Origin: Atopobiaceae bacterium
GTDB taxonomy: Bacteria > Actinomycetota > Coriobacteriia > Coriobacteriales > Atopobiaceae
Direction of reading: 5' to 3'
DNA length: 46,897 nucleotides
Assembly: GCA_017941705.1 (NCBI GenBank)
Contig: JAGAVX010000086.1
Coordinates: 1-46,897, forward strand
The notes under the pieces are model-generated. The model did no database searches. It had not been told where the DNA came from and worked only from the letters and a program-made list of their open reading frames with translations. Position 1 is the first letter of the stretch; every line of letters starts with the position of its first letter. Positions 8,396 through 17,214 of the stretch are shown piece by piece. The position numbers and the translations under genes are program-made.

Positions 8396-10876
8396 ATGAC
8401 TGCGAGCGAGCTGTTGACGGCCGAGGATCAGGTCATGGGCCAGAACGTGTCTGATGCAACCCATGGTCATGCTGCTCACCATGATGGTGCCGGCCACGAA
8501 CATCACGGTCACGAGCATCATGAGCATTGCTGCGACCACGAGCACGACCACTGCGACCACGAGCACGGTCACGAGCATCATGAGCATTGCTGCGACCACG
8601 ACCACTGCCACGACCACTGCGGCTGCGATCACGACCACGACCATGACCACTGTTGCTGCGACCATGATCACCATGCCGCAGATGAGCATCAGCTGCATGA
8701 GAAGCCAAGCTTCTCCTATCACGTGCTGGGCGTTGACTGTCCCAACTGCGCACTTGGCACGCAGAATGCCGTTCGCGCCCTTTCGAGCGTCGAGGACGCG
8801 CGTCTCGTTTATGCGACGGCAACGCTTGAGGTCGTTGCCGAAAAAAATGTGCTGATCGATGACTGCAAGCGCGAGGTGCTCGCCTGCGTGCGCTCGTGCG
8901 GACAAGACCTCGAGCTCACCGATGACGAGCGCGAGCGCCTTGAGGCGGAGCGTCCTTGGATAGTGGAGAACCGTGAGGCCCTGCTCATGAGCGCTTCGGG
9001 CGTATCGATTGTTGCGGGCCTGATGACCGAGTTTCTCTTTGCCGACCCAAATCGCGCGATTTCGTTCTACGTGATTGCCGCGTTGGCCGGTCTCGTCTTC
9101 GTCGCACCTATGGCGTGGGCATCCCTGCGCCGCCGCACCGCTGACATGAACGTCCTGATGTCCATTGCCGTCATCGGTGGTCTCATCATGGGCTTCATGG
9201 GGGACACCGATGTCTTTCGCGACGCCGCAATCGTCATCTTCCTGGATCAGATCGGTGAGTGGCTCGAAGGCTGGTCGATGCGCAAGACGTCCGGCTCGAT
9301 CAAGGAGCTTATGGACCTCACGCCCGATGTGGCTCATGTCATCGACGAGTACGGCCATACCTCTGACGTCGACGTAAAGCTCGTCGAGGAGGGCCAGCGC
9401 ATCCGCATACTTCCGGGCGAGCGCGTTCCGCTTGATGGCGTCATCCTGCACGGTTCATCGTCATTCAACGAGGCGCCTGTGACGGGGGAGAGCATTCCCC
9501 AGGACAAGGGGGAAGGCTCGGACGTCTACGCGGGCTCGCTCAATACAAGCACGGCAGTCGACATCGAGGTGACGGCAGACGAGGACTGCACGACGCTGGC
9601 ACGCATCATATCGATGGTCCAGGGTGCTCAGGCCGAGAAGGCGCCCTACGAGAGCTTCGTCGATCGCTTTGCCGCTTCCTACACGCCCATCGTCATCTGT
9701 GGCGCCCTCATCGTTGGCATCGCGGTACCGCTGGTCGTAAGCCTCGTCACGGGCTTCAGGGGCGAGGTGTGGCACGACTGGGTGTACCGCGCCCTCTCGT
9801 TGCTGGTGGTGGCGTGCCCGTGCGCCCTGGTGATCTCGACCCCGGTTTCCTTCGTCTCGGCGCTTACGCGTGCCGCGAAGAGCGGTGTGCTGGTGAAGGG
9901 CGGTGCCTACTTTGACATCGCCACCAAGGTCAAGACCATCGCCTTCGACAAGACGGGAACGCTAACGACCGGAAGACCCAAGGTTACTGACGTCGTCTGC
10001 TTCAACGGTGCCACCGAGCAAGACGTTCTGAAGATCGCCTACACGCTCGAGGCGTCGTCGACCCATCCGCTGGGACGTGCGGTCGCGGAGCGTGCTGAGG
10101 AGCTTGGCATCAAGGCGGTGGCGTGCGACGATGTGGAAGAGGTTGCTTCCAATGGCCTGCTCGCCCATTCGAGGGGCGTGGAGTATCTGGTTGGCAAGAT
10201 CGCGTTTGCGCAAGAGCATGCCCAAGTCGGTCGGCGCGTAGCCGAGGAGGTCGAGCGCCTTGGCGCGACGGGTGCGACCGCGCTGGTCGTCTGCGGCGGC
10301 GGACGCGTCGCCGGTGTCATTGGGGTCGCGGATGCGATTCGCGAGAGCACTCCCATGGCAATGGATGCCCTCGAACGGGCGGGCATCACCGAGACGGTCA
10401 TGCTGACTGGCGATAATCCTCACGCCGCGGCATCTGTTGCCGGCGCTGCGGGAGTCAGGTCATTTGCGGCAGAACTTCTTCCCGACCAGAAGGTCAGCCA
10501 CATCCGCCAGCTGCAAAACGGTGGCAAAGTGGCAATGGTCGGCGACGGAATCAACGATGCGCCCGCGCTTGCCGCAGCAGACCTTGGCATCACGATGGGC
10601 GCCGCCGCGTCGGACACGGCGCTCGAGGTCGCAGACGTCGCCCTGTTGTCCGACGACCTCAATCAGCTGCCCGCGTTCTTCGAGCTCTCCTTCAAGACCA
10701 TGAACGTGGTGCGAGAGAACATCGCGTTTGCGATTGGCGTCAAGATCCTCGTGTTCGTACTGGTGATCATGGGAATTGCGGGAATGGGCGCGGCCGTGTT
10801 CGCCGACACTGGTGTTGCCCTGATCGTCATCCTCAACGGCATGCGTCTGATGGCTCCATCGCGCATTCGCTGGTAA
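8396..10876 (+). CDS. P1B-type heavy-metal-transporting ATPase with His/Cys-rich N-terminus
   Basis: An 826-residue cation-export ATPase of the ZntA/CadA group. In order: a His/Cys/Asp-rich tail (about 24-100) with dozens of histidines, a degenerate HMA domain with VDCPNC (about 108-175), membrane helices with the transport motif CPC at 474-476, the phosphorylation site D518 in DKTGTLTTG, an HP motif (SSTHPLG), and TGD and GDGINDAP in the ATP-binding domain. CPC plus the acidic/His-rich tail fits Zn, Cd or Co efflux to the outside. ATG at 8396 sits behind GGAGGGAG, which overlaps the end of the repressor gene. The tail contains a 60-bp-offset duplication (see repeat at 8504-8601). The repressor's SmtB-like site favours Zn as inducer. 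Confidence 0.94.
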   Translation: MTASELLTAEDQVMGQNVSDATHGHAAHHDGAGHEHHGHEHHEHCCDHEHDHCDHEHGHEHHEHCCDHDHCHDHCGCDHDHDHDHCCCDHDHHAADEHQLHEKPSFSYHVLGVDCPNCALGTQNAVRALSSVEDARLVYATATLEVVAEKNVLIDDCKREVLACVRSCGQDLELTDDERERLEAERPWIVENREALLMSASGVSIVAGLMTEFLFADPNRAISFYVIAALAGLVFVAPMAWASLRRRTADMNVLMSIAVIGGLIMGFMGDTDVFRDAAIVIFLDQIGEWLEGWSMRKTSGSIKELMDLTPDVAHVIDEYGHTSDVDVKLVEEGQRIRILPGERVPLDGVILHGSSSFNEAPVTGESIPQDKGEGSDVYAGSLNTSTAVDIEVTADEDCTTLARIISMVQGAQAEKAPYESFVDRFAASYTPIVICGALIVGIAVPLVVSLVTGFRGEVWHDWVYRALSLLVVACPCALVISTPVSFVSALTRAAKSGVLVKGGAYFDIATKVKTIAFDKTGTLTTGRPKVTDVVCFNGATEQDVLKIAYTLEASSTHPLGRAVAERAEELGIKAVACDDVEEVASNGLLAHSRGVEYLVGKIAFAQEHAQVGRRVAEEVERLGATGATALVVCGGGRVAGVIGVADAIRESTPMAMDALERAGITETVMLTGDNPHAAASVAGAAGVRSFAAELLPDQKVSHIRQLQNGGKVAMVGDGINDAPALAAADLGITMGAAASDTALEVADVALLSDDLNQLPAFFELSFKTMNVVRENIAFAIGVKILVFVLVIMGIAGMGAAVFADTGVALIVILNGMRLMAPSRIRW
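8504..8601 (+). repeat. Tandem duplication inside the His-rich coding region
   Basis: A 38-bp segment at 8504-8541 recurs exactly at 8564-8601, an offset of 60 bp (20 codons). It encodes the repeated HGHEHHEHCCDHE-type motif. Such in-frame repeats can expand or contract and change the number of metal ligands. Confidence 0.9.
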
Positions 10877-10906
10877 AGGGGTGGCATCCCAAAGAGAAGG
10901 CCATCC

Positions 10907-10952
10907 CAAAAAAAGCGAGCGCCCCGCGGCACTTCGTCGCGGGGCGCTCGCT
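10907..10952. terminator. Intrinsic terminator of the deacetylase gene
   Basis: A 15-bp perfect stem, AGCGAGCGCCCCGCG (10914-10928) with its complement at 10938-10952, has a 9-nt loop. Read on the minus strand it is followed by seven T (A-run at 10908-10914), so it terminates the gene ending at 10965. On the plus strand it may also stop the ATPase transcript, though without a T-tract. Confidence 0.88.
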
Positions 10953-10964
10953 TGTCCTCCGGTG

Positions 10965-12518
10965 CTATTCGCCCTGAGGGTTGGGCGCGCTGATCTCTGT
11001 TGGCCACATGGCTCCCTCGGGCGCCTTGGCGTTGCCCGCCGCGATTTCTGCGGGGATGTCTGGGTCCGACGCCAGCAGCTCGCCGATGGTGACGAGGCGA
11101 TAGCCGCTTGCCTGCAGCTGCTCGATGATGCGCGGGAGCGCCTCCAGATCCTGGTCGCGATTGCCGCCACCGTCGTGCATGAGAATGATCGATCCAGGCT
11201 GAATCGAATTGAGCGCGTTCTCGACGATGGCGTCGACGCCGGGGGTCTCCCAATCGCGCGAGTCCTGGTTCCAGAGGACCGATACGCTCATGGTGCCCTG
11301 GCTTGACAGCCAGCAGCTTTGGTTGAAGTCTCCGTAGGGCGGCCGAACGGTCGTCGTGTCGACTCCCGTGACGTCAAGGATGGCGTCATGCGCACCGTTG
11401 ACCTCGCGCACGAGATCCTCCTGGCTGAGCGTGGAGAGCTGCAGGTGCTGGCTGGTGTGGCTGCAAAGCTGATGGCCCGAATCGACGATTGCCTTGGTCA
11501 GTTCGGGGTGCTCAGAGACGTTGGGGGAAAGGTTGAAGAACGTTGCCTTGGCACCATAGCGCTGAAGTATCTCGAGATATGCCTCGGTGTAGGTGGGAGC
11601 AGGTCCGTCGTCAAAGGTGAGTGCCACAAGCTGTTCCCCGTTTGCCGGTGCGACGTTCTTTGTCACGACCACGCAGTCTCGCAGCTCGTTGACCCAGTCA
11701 CCGTCGGCGGTCTCGCCCGAGGCCTTGCCCGTCCGTATCTCCTGGCGACCGACCTGTCCCCACTGCCTTACGTAGCTGACGGCTCCCGCATCGCCCTCAA
11801 AGACGAGCTTTGGTTGAACCTCACGATAGTCCACGTCGTACTCTTCCATGCGATCGGTGCCGTCGGAGAACGCTATGCGCTCGCCTCCCTGGATTTGGTA
11901 GGCGTCCAAGGCATCGCGCGTGAGCTCCTCGCCGTTCACGGCGGCTGTGAAGGGATAGCCACCTCCCTCCTCGAGGAGGTTCCCGCTTACGGTGATGAGG
12001 TTCCCGGGATTGGTCGTGGCCCCGCTCTGATCGTAGAGCTCCTGGAGGGACGAGTTCACCTGTATCTTCTGAAACTGCCCATTGACCGTGAGGTGGACCG
12101 ATCGATGCGTCCAGAACATGATGGCCCCGCCGACAAATACGGCAACCGCGAGGAGGCCCACGATGTTTGCGATCACGGTTCCCCCGCGCTTGCGCTTGGG
12201 GGCGCGCTTTCCGTACACACGGCGCTGCGCGCCGTGCAGGAGCGGCTCGAAGCCATCGAGGGTGCCGGCTGGGACGGAGGCGATGGCCGACGGGTCGTCC
12301 GCACCACTGTCAGCCCTTGCTTCGTCCCTCTTGCCGAGAGCGTCTGCGGCCTTTGCCGGCACAGCATCGCGTCTGCTGTCTGCATGCAGCGTGCTGCCAT
12401 TGAATGAGGACTTTCTGGTGAGCTTGGAGTAGTACGAGTCAGCCTGCGTCTTGGTTCGCGCCGCCGCTCGCTTTGTGGGCTTGCGGCGCGCAGGCTTGCG
12501 TGGGGTATCTGATGGCAT
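10965..12518 (-). CDS. Membrane-anchored polysaccharide deacetylase (NodB domain)
   Basis: A 517-residue protein. The first 112 residues are basic, with a Lys/Arg/Ala-rich start; a single hydrophobic helix follows at about 113-133, then an extracellular domain and a C-terminal carbohydrate esterase family 4 domain. Catalytic motifs are TFDDGP (301-306, base and metal Asp), HTSQH (354-358, metal histidines), RPPYG (about 385) and a late MHDGG. The family deacetylates N-acetylglucosamine in peptidoglycan or other surface glycans, often giving lysozyme resistance. ATG at 12518 has AAGGACGG upstream. It is a monocistronic minus-strand gene with its own terminator. The cytoplasmic basic tail is long for the family; its role is unknown. 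Confidence 0.9.
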   Translation of the reverse strand: MPSDTPRKPARRKPTKRAAARTKTQADSYYSKLTRKSSFNGSTLHADSRRDAVPAKAADALGKRDEARADSGADDPSAIASVPAGTLDGFEPLLHGAQRRVYGKRAPKRKRGGTVIANIVGLLAVAVFVGGAIMFWTHRSVHLTVNGQFQKIQVNSSLQELYDQSGATTNPGNLITVSGNLLEEGGGYPFTAAVNGEELTRDALDAYQIQGGERIAFSDGTDRMEEYDVDYREVQPKLVFEGDAGAVSYVRQWGQVGRQEIRTGKASGETADGDWVNELRDCVVVTKNVAPANGEQLVALTFDDGPAPTYTEAYLEILQRYGAKATFFNLSPNVSEHPELTKAIVDSGHQLCSHTSQHLQLSTLSQEDLVREVNGAHDAILDVTGVDTTTVRPPYGDFNQSCWLSSQGTMSVSVLWNQDSRDWETPGVDAIVENALNSIQPGSIILMHDGGGNRDQDLEALPRIIEQLQASGYRLVTIGELLASDPDIPAEIAAGNAKAPEGAMWPTEISAPNPQGE

Positions 12519-12679
12519 GGTGTGTTTCCGTCCTTATCGGTGCATTTGGCGCCAATTAGCTACCTTATCATCGAAGGGACGTTTCTTCAACACGTGCATG
12601 TGTTATGGCAGGCCGTCTGCCTTTTGCTGCGCTGGCCGGGTGCGTGTCCCTCGGTCAGCGCAGCTGGAGATGATCCTCG

Positions 12680-13915
12680 TTACACGCGTCTGATGAACAG
12701 GCCACTGCGCAGCTTGGGCTCGAACCACGTTGATTTGGGCGGCATCAGCAGGCCGGCATCCGATACTTCCATGAGCTCGTCGACAGTGGTGGGGAAGAGC
12801 GAGAAGGCAATCCCTGCGCTCCCGGCACGCCTCTCCAGCCCCTCGCAGCCCTCGATGCCGCCCACGAACTTTATGCGATTGCTGGTACGGGGGTCCTCAA
12901 TGCCCAGGATGGGGCCGAGCACCTTGTTCTGCAGTATGGAGACGTCCAATGCCTCGGCGGGATCCTCATCGTGCGCCGCGGTCTCTCCATCATATGAAAG
13001 CGCGTGCCATGAGCCATTAAGGAACATGCCAAAGCTGCGGGGCCCAGAGGGCTCCACGGCGTCGGGTTGAGGCTCGCCTACGGTGAACCCCGCATTGCGC
13101 AGGGCGTCCATAAGCTCGTCCTCACTCAGGCCATTGGTGTCTGCGACCACGCGATTGTAGGCCATGACCTTCAATTGATCCGATGGGAACAGCACGGCAA
13201 GAAACGAGTCGGCGGCAATCTCGTCGTCGGTGCCCGTCTCCTCGTGCCGTTCGTGGCACACCTCGGCCGCGGCAGAAGCGCGATGGTGACCATCGGCGAT
13301 ATATGCGCACGGCACTGCCGCGAAGGCGGTCTGAAGAGCCTCGACAGCCACGGGACGTGCCACGCGCCAGATGGTCTGGCGCACCCCATACTCATCGGTG
13401 AAGTCATAGATGGGGTCGGCGGCACGAGCTGCGTCGACAATGATGTCGACGACCATATTGTCGCGGTAGGTGAGGAACACGGGGCCGGTCTGTGCGCCTG
13501 TCGCGTCGATGTGGCAGACGCGGTCCTTTGTCTTTTGAGGCCGTGTCTTCTCGTGTCGACGGATGACACCGTGTTCGTACTCGTCAATCGAGCACGCTCC
13601 CACGACGCCAATCTGGGTGTGGTCGCCCTGTCTCAGGCGATAGAGGTAGAAGCACGGCGTCTGGTCTTTGAGGAGCGTCTGGTCGTAGGCCTTGGCGCGG
13701 ATGAGCTCGCCTGCCTTTTCGTATACCTCTGGCGCATACATGTCCTGCTCGGGCCCAAAGGCCGTCTCGGGACGGTCGATGGCCAAAAACGAACCAGGGT
13801 GACTTTGTACGTATTCGGCAGCCTCGACACGATGAAAGACGTCGTAGGGCAGAGAGGCAAACTCCGCGACCTTCTGGGGCGTGGGTCGGTAGCAGGTGAT
13901 GGGCAAGACGCGCAT
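12680..13915 (-). CDS. DUF1015 family protein
   Basis: A 411-residue soluble protein matching the DUF1015 pattern: an early LPYDVF, a HEKTRPQKTKDR segment, GPVFLTYRD and the signature ADGHHRAS in the middle. The family is widespread in anaerobic Firmicutes and Actinobacteria and often found near serine-biosynthesis genes, but I know of no firm reaction for it. The ATG at 13915 is chosen over a longer open frame because AGGAGG lies 6 nt upstream and the family starts MRVLP-like. It is divergent from the HAD phosphatase gene, with about 208 nt between. No serA or serC is present here. Confidence 0.85.
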   Translation of the reverse strand: MRVLPITCYRPTPQKVAEFASLPYDVFHRVEAAEYVQSHPGSFLAIDRPETAFGPEQDMYAPEVYEKAGELIRAKAYDQTLLKDQTPCFYLYRLRQGDHTQIGVVGACSIDEYEHGVIRRHEKTRPQKTKDRVCHIDATGAQTGPVFLTYRDNMVVDIIVDAARAADPIYDFTDEYGVRQTIWRVARPVAVEALQTAFAAVPCAYIADGHHRASAAAEVCHERHEETGTDDEIAADSFLAVLFPSDQLKVMAYNRVVADTNGLSEDELMDALRNAGFTVGEPQPDAVEPSGPRSFGMFLNGSWHALSYDGETAAHDEDPAEALDVSILQNKVLGPILGIEDPRTSNRIKFVGGIEGCEGLERRAGSAGIAFSLFPTTVDELMEVSDAGLLMPPKSTWFEPKLRSGLFIRRV

Positions 13916-14123
13916 GGATACCTCCTGATCGAGGACGAGTACCGTATTAGGGTACGCATTTTTGGTAGTGCGGAGTGTGTGAGGCACAGAGTTTCTCGCA
14001 CAGTTCATATGAGATGGTGGAAGATTGGTCCCTGCGAGCGTTCCGCTACTGTGCCTGGCACGTCCTTCTTTGGCTATAGTGGTGTTTTCCAAGCAGGCGT
14101 CGCCGAATGCCAAGGAGGCAATC

Positions 14124-14792
14124 GTGACAGACAATCTCGACCTCGCGGGCCGTCCGGTCGTAATCTTCGACTTTGATGGCACCGTTGCCGACACCAAGGC
14201 CTCGATCATCTCGACGGCGACCACCGTGCTGCGCGCATGGGGCATCCCGGAAGAAGACCTGGTGCGGGTCGACCAGATCATCGGCCCTCCCTTTCCCCAG
14301 GCATTCGAGGAGGTCTTTGGCCTGTCTCATGACGATGCCGTTGAGGTGACGCGGCGTTACCGAGACATCTACAACTACCTGGGCGTCGAGTCGTGGCCCG
14401 CGTTCCTAGGTATGACCGACCTCCTGGATCATCTGCGCATGGCAGGCAAGCGTCTGGCAATTGCCAGCTCAAAACGGCGCTACCTGGTCAAAAAGGGGCT
14501 CGAGGACAACGGGATTGACGGGCTGTTTGACTCGGTTTGTGCAAAGCGTCACGACGGGATGGAGACCAAGGCGGATTGCATCCGGCAGGCGATGAGCGAT
14601 TTGGGCGCCGGGGTAGCTGACGCGGTGATGGTGGGTGACCGCCACCACGATGTTGACGCTGCCGGGGAGTGTGGCATCCCCTGCGTGGGCGTCTTGTATG
14701 GCCAGACGGCCGACCGGCGGGAGCTCGAGGAGGCGGGCGCCGCCGCAATCGCCAACACTGTTGCCGACTTGGAGTCCCTTTTGCTTGAGTGA
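14124..14792 (+). CDS. HAD-superfamily hydrolase, phosphoglycolate phosphatase-like
   Basis: A 222-residue HAD hydrolase with motif I DFDGT (nucleophile D16, acid D18), motif II Ser in IASSKRR, a lysine in motif III (the GLEDNGIDGLF...ETK region) and motif IV GDRHHDVDAA. The helical cap inserted after motif I marks subfamily IA, as in Gph/PpaX. Such enzymes hydrolyse small phosphate esters or pyrophosphate; the exact substrate cannot be read from sequence. The start is GTG at 14124, 4 nt after a full AAGGAGG. It stands upstream of the phasin-like/UbiB pair with a gap of about 144 nt. Confidence 0.9.
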   Translation: MTDNLDLAGRPVVIFDFDGTVADTKASIISTATTVLRAWGIPEEDLVRVDQIIGPPFPQAFEEVFGLSHDDAVEVTRRYRDIYNYLGVESWPAFLGMTDLLDHLRMAGKRLAIASSKRRYLVKKGLEDNGIDGLFDSVCAKRHDGMETKADCIRQAMSDLGAGVADAVMVGDRHHDVDAAGECGIPCVGVLYGQTADRRELEEAGAAAIANTVADLESLLLE

Positions 14793-14936
14793 CGAATTGT
14801 GGTGCGAAATTGTAGCGCTCCGTCCATCGCGCGTGATGTTTAGATGCTCGTCTGTGGGGGTACATTGCTTGCAAGTGACAAAGGGCGGGCATAGGTGCCA
14901 GCCTTTGCGTGTGACCACATGACGAAAGGAGTCACC

Positions 14937-15335
14937 ATGGCATTGCTCGATGATTTCTCCGAGGGTATCAAGACCGCTTTTCTCGCTGGCATCGGCGCCG
15001 TCGCATATGGCGCCGAGAAGTCCCAGGAGCTGGTGGACGAGTTCATCCGTAGGGGCGAGCTGACGGTTGAGCAGGGCAAGGCGCTCAACGAGGAGCTGAC
15101 GCGCAAGGTCAAGGAAACCACCAGCAACGCAAGCGACGAGTTCCTGCGTGCCAGGATGCGCACGATGACGCCGGAGGAGCGCGCCGATTGGATTGCAAAC
15201 GCGCAGAAGATCTCTGATGACCTTGAGGTCGAGGACGCCGAGTATGAGGTCGAGCCGGAGGCTGACGAGGAGCCCGAGACCGCGGCGGATGAGGCTGCCG
15301 AGGAGCCCAAGGCTGACGAGGAGCCCGAGGCGTAG
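14937..15335 (+). CDS. Phasin-like small protein with acidic tail
   Basis: A 132-residue protein: an N-terminal helix (MALLDDFSEGIKTAFLAGIGAVAYGAEKSQELVDEFIRRGELTVEQGK) resembling the PhaF/phasin-type 'polyhydroxyalkanoate synthesis regulator' family, a helical middle (about 50-95) and a Glu/Asp/Ala/Pro repeat tail (EVEPEADEEPETAADEAAEEPKADEEPEA). It is likely a coiled-coil, membrane- or granule-associated protein. ATG at 14937 follows GAAAGGAG, favoured over an in-frame ATG at 14919. It ends 5 nt before the UbiB gene, so the two are coupled. In other bacteria this pairing with UbiB/ABC1 kinases recurs, but its function is not established. Confidence 0.8.
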   Translation: MALLDDFSEGIKTAFLAGIGAVAYGAEKSQELVDEFIRRGELTVEQGKALNEELTRKVKETTSNASDEFLRARMRTMTPEERADWIANAQKISDDLEVEDAEYEVEPEADEEPETAADEAAEEPKADEEPEA

Positions 15336-15340
15336 CTCTC

Positions 15341-17092
15341 GTGGCGCACGACGAGAGACAGACATCTGACGACGACGCCATCTACGACGCCGTCTACCGT
15401 GACTTCGACCGGGAGCTCTCCGATTTGGGGGAGGGCTCCTGGTCTGAGACGATTGGTCTCCTGAGCGGCCGGTCGGTGGATGGTGACGGTTACCGGGTGA
15501 CGAGGGCTGCCAAGCTCAAGCGTCTCCGCGAGGTGCTCCGCATTGCGGCACGTTACGACATCCTGCATGGCCTGACACCGCAGACGCTGCGCAGCCTGCT
15601 CGAAGAGCTTGGCCCTACCTTCGTCAAGGCCGGTCAGATTCTCTCGATGCGATCGGAGATCCTCCCTCAGAGCTTCTGTGACGAGCTTACCAAGCTCCGT
15701 ACTGACGTTGAGCCCATGGATCGCGACACTCTCATCGACACGCTTCGTGCGGAGTACGATGAGCCCCTCGAGGATCTCTTTGACGCAATCGATGACGTTC
15801 CGCTCGGGTCAGCCTCCGTAGCGCAGGTCCACAAGGCGCGGCTTATTACGGGGGAGCTGGTGGCCGTAAAGGTCCAACGACCCCATGTGCAGGAGCTCAT
15901 GGCGCAGGACATCTCGATCATTCGCTCGCTTGCTCGGCGCGCCCAGCGGTTTATGGGCAACGATCAGTTCATCGACCTCAAGTCGGTAATTGACGAGCTG
16001 TGGGTCTCGTTTAGGGATGAGACCGACTTTCTCGTGGAGGCGCGTAGCCTCCAGGAGTTCAGACGCAACAATGCCAATGTCCGCTTTGTGGACTGCCCTA
16101 AGCCCTATCCCAAACTCTGCACGCGTCACGTGGTCGTCATGGACTATGTCGATGGCATACCAATAGGCGAGACAGATCGTTTGGCAAGCGAAGGATACGA
16201 CCTTGTCGAGATAGGCACCAAGCTGGTCGACAACTATGCCCAGCAGATGCTCGATGACGGCTTCTTCCATGCCGATCCTCATCCCGGCAATCTCGTAATA
16301 CAAGGCGGAAAGATCATCTACCTTGACCTGGGCATTATGGGGCGCCTGACCTCGCATGACAGGGCCGCGTTGCGAGACATGATATTTGCCGTGGGTCGTC
16401 GTGACGCGGCGGGACTCAAGGATGGGCTTCTGCGCTTCTCTCTGACCGATACGAGCGAAGTGGACCATGCCCATCTGTTGGGTGACCTCGATTCGATCAT
16501 TGACGAGTTTGGCGATGCCGACCTCTCCGAACTCGATGTGGGGGCGTTCCTCAACAACCTCATATCGATGGCACGCAAGAGTGGCATCGAGCTTCCCGGA
16601 ACGGTAACCATGCTGGCCAGGTCGCTCATCACGCTCGAAGGTGTGGTAGACGAGTTCCTACCAGGGGTTTCGATCATCGACATCATCACGCAGCATGTTC
16701 GCACTCATCTCGATGCGAGCGACTTTGCGCGCCACGAGGCGGAGCGCCTGGGTTCCGAGGTGCTGTCAGCGTCGCATGGGCTTCTTGGTGCTGCCTCGCA
16801 GGCCGATCTTGCCATGAGCATGCTCACACGAGGACAGCTGCGCATGAACCTCGATCTGGCGGGCACCGAGGACCCCATGCACGATGTGGCCCGCGCTGCC
16901 GACCGCCTGACGATGGGCATTATCATCGCGGGACTCTTCATCGGGTCGTCAGTCGTTTACTACGCACGTATAAAGCCCGTTATCTTTGGCATCCCGGTGA
17001 TTGGATTCATAGGCTATCTTGTTGCCCTTGGTCTTGGGTTATCGCTTGTTCGCCAGATTCTTCATGAGGGGCAACGAAGAAGACGCAGGTAG
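15341..17092 (+). CDS. UbiB/ABC1/AarF-family atypical kinase
   Basis: A 583-residue ABC1-type protein-kinase-like protein. Visible motifs are KAGQ (96-99, the family-defining KxGQ), VAVKVQRP (ATP-binding Lys), MDYVDG hinge, HADPHPGN (catalytic loop) and YLDLGIMG (metal-binding Asp). Two hydrophobic helices at the C-terminus (about 518-578) anchor it in the membrane. The family supports quinone or isoprenoid-lipid biology, with ATPase rather than clear kinase activity; quinone synthesis itself is not evidenced here. Start is GTG at 15341, with a weak GAGG upstream, translationally coupled to the phasin-like gene. A hairpin without a T-tract follows at 17093-17123. Confidence 0.92.
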   Translation: MAHDERQTSDDDAIYDAVYRDFDRELSDLGEGSWSETIGLLSGRSVDGDGYRVTRAAKLKRLREVLRIAARYDILHGLTPQTLRSLLEELGPTFVKAGQILSMRSEILPQSFCDELTKLRTDVEPMDRDTLIDTLRAEYDEPLEDLFDAIDDVPLGSASVAQVHKARLITGELVAVKVQRPHVQELMAQDISIIRSLARRAQRFMGNDQFIDLKSVIDELWVSFRDETDFLVEARSLQEFRRNNANVRFVDCPKPYPKLCTRHVVVMDYVDGIPIGETDRLASEGYDLVEIGTKLVDNYAQQMLDDGFFHADPHPGNLVIQGGKIIYLDLGIMGRLTSHDRAALRDMIFAVGRRDAAGLKDGLLRFSLTDTSEVDHAHLLGDLDSIIDEFGDADLSELDVGAFLNNLISMARKSGIELPGTVTMLARSLITLEGVVDEFLPGVSIIDIITQHVRTHLDASDFARHEAERLGSEVLSASHGLLGAASQADLAMSMLTRGQLRMNLDLAGTEDPMHDVARAADRLTMGIIIAGLFIGSSVVYYARIKPVIFGIPVIGFIGYLVALGLGLSLVRQILHEGQRRRRR

Positions 17093-17214
17093 GAAGGCTT
17101 TCAGCAAGGAAGCCTTGCCAAAGCTTGACGCTATGCCCCTGCTAATGTGGGAAAAGCGACAGCTTGATCCATAGAGCGGGTCTTATGGGCACAAGAGACG
17201 ATCGTCCGGCATTC

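Noticed and set aside
12680..14281. Longer start for the DUF1015 gene
   Set aside because: The extra 122 codons overlap the HAD gene's strand-opposite coding region and lack a ribosome site; AGGAGG precedes the ATG at 13915.
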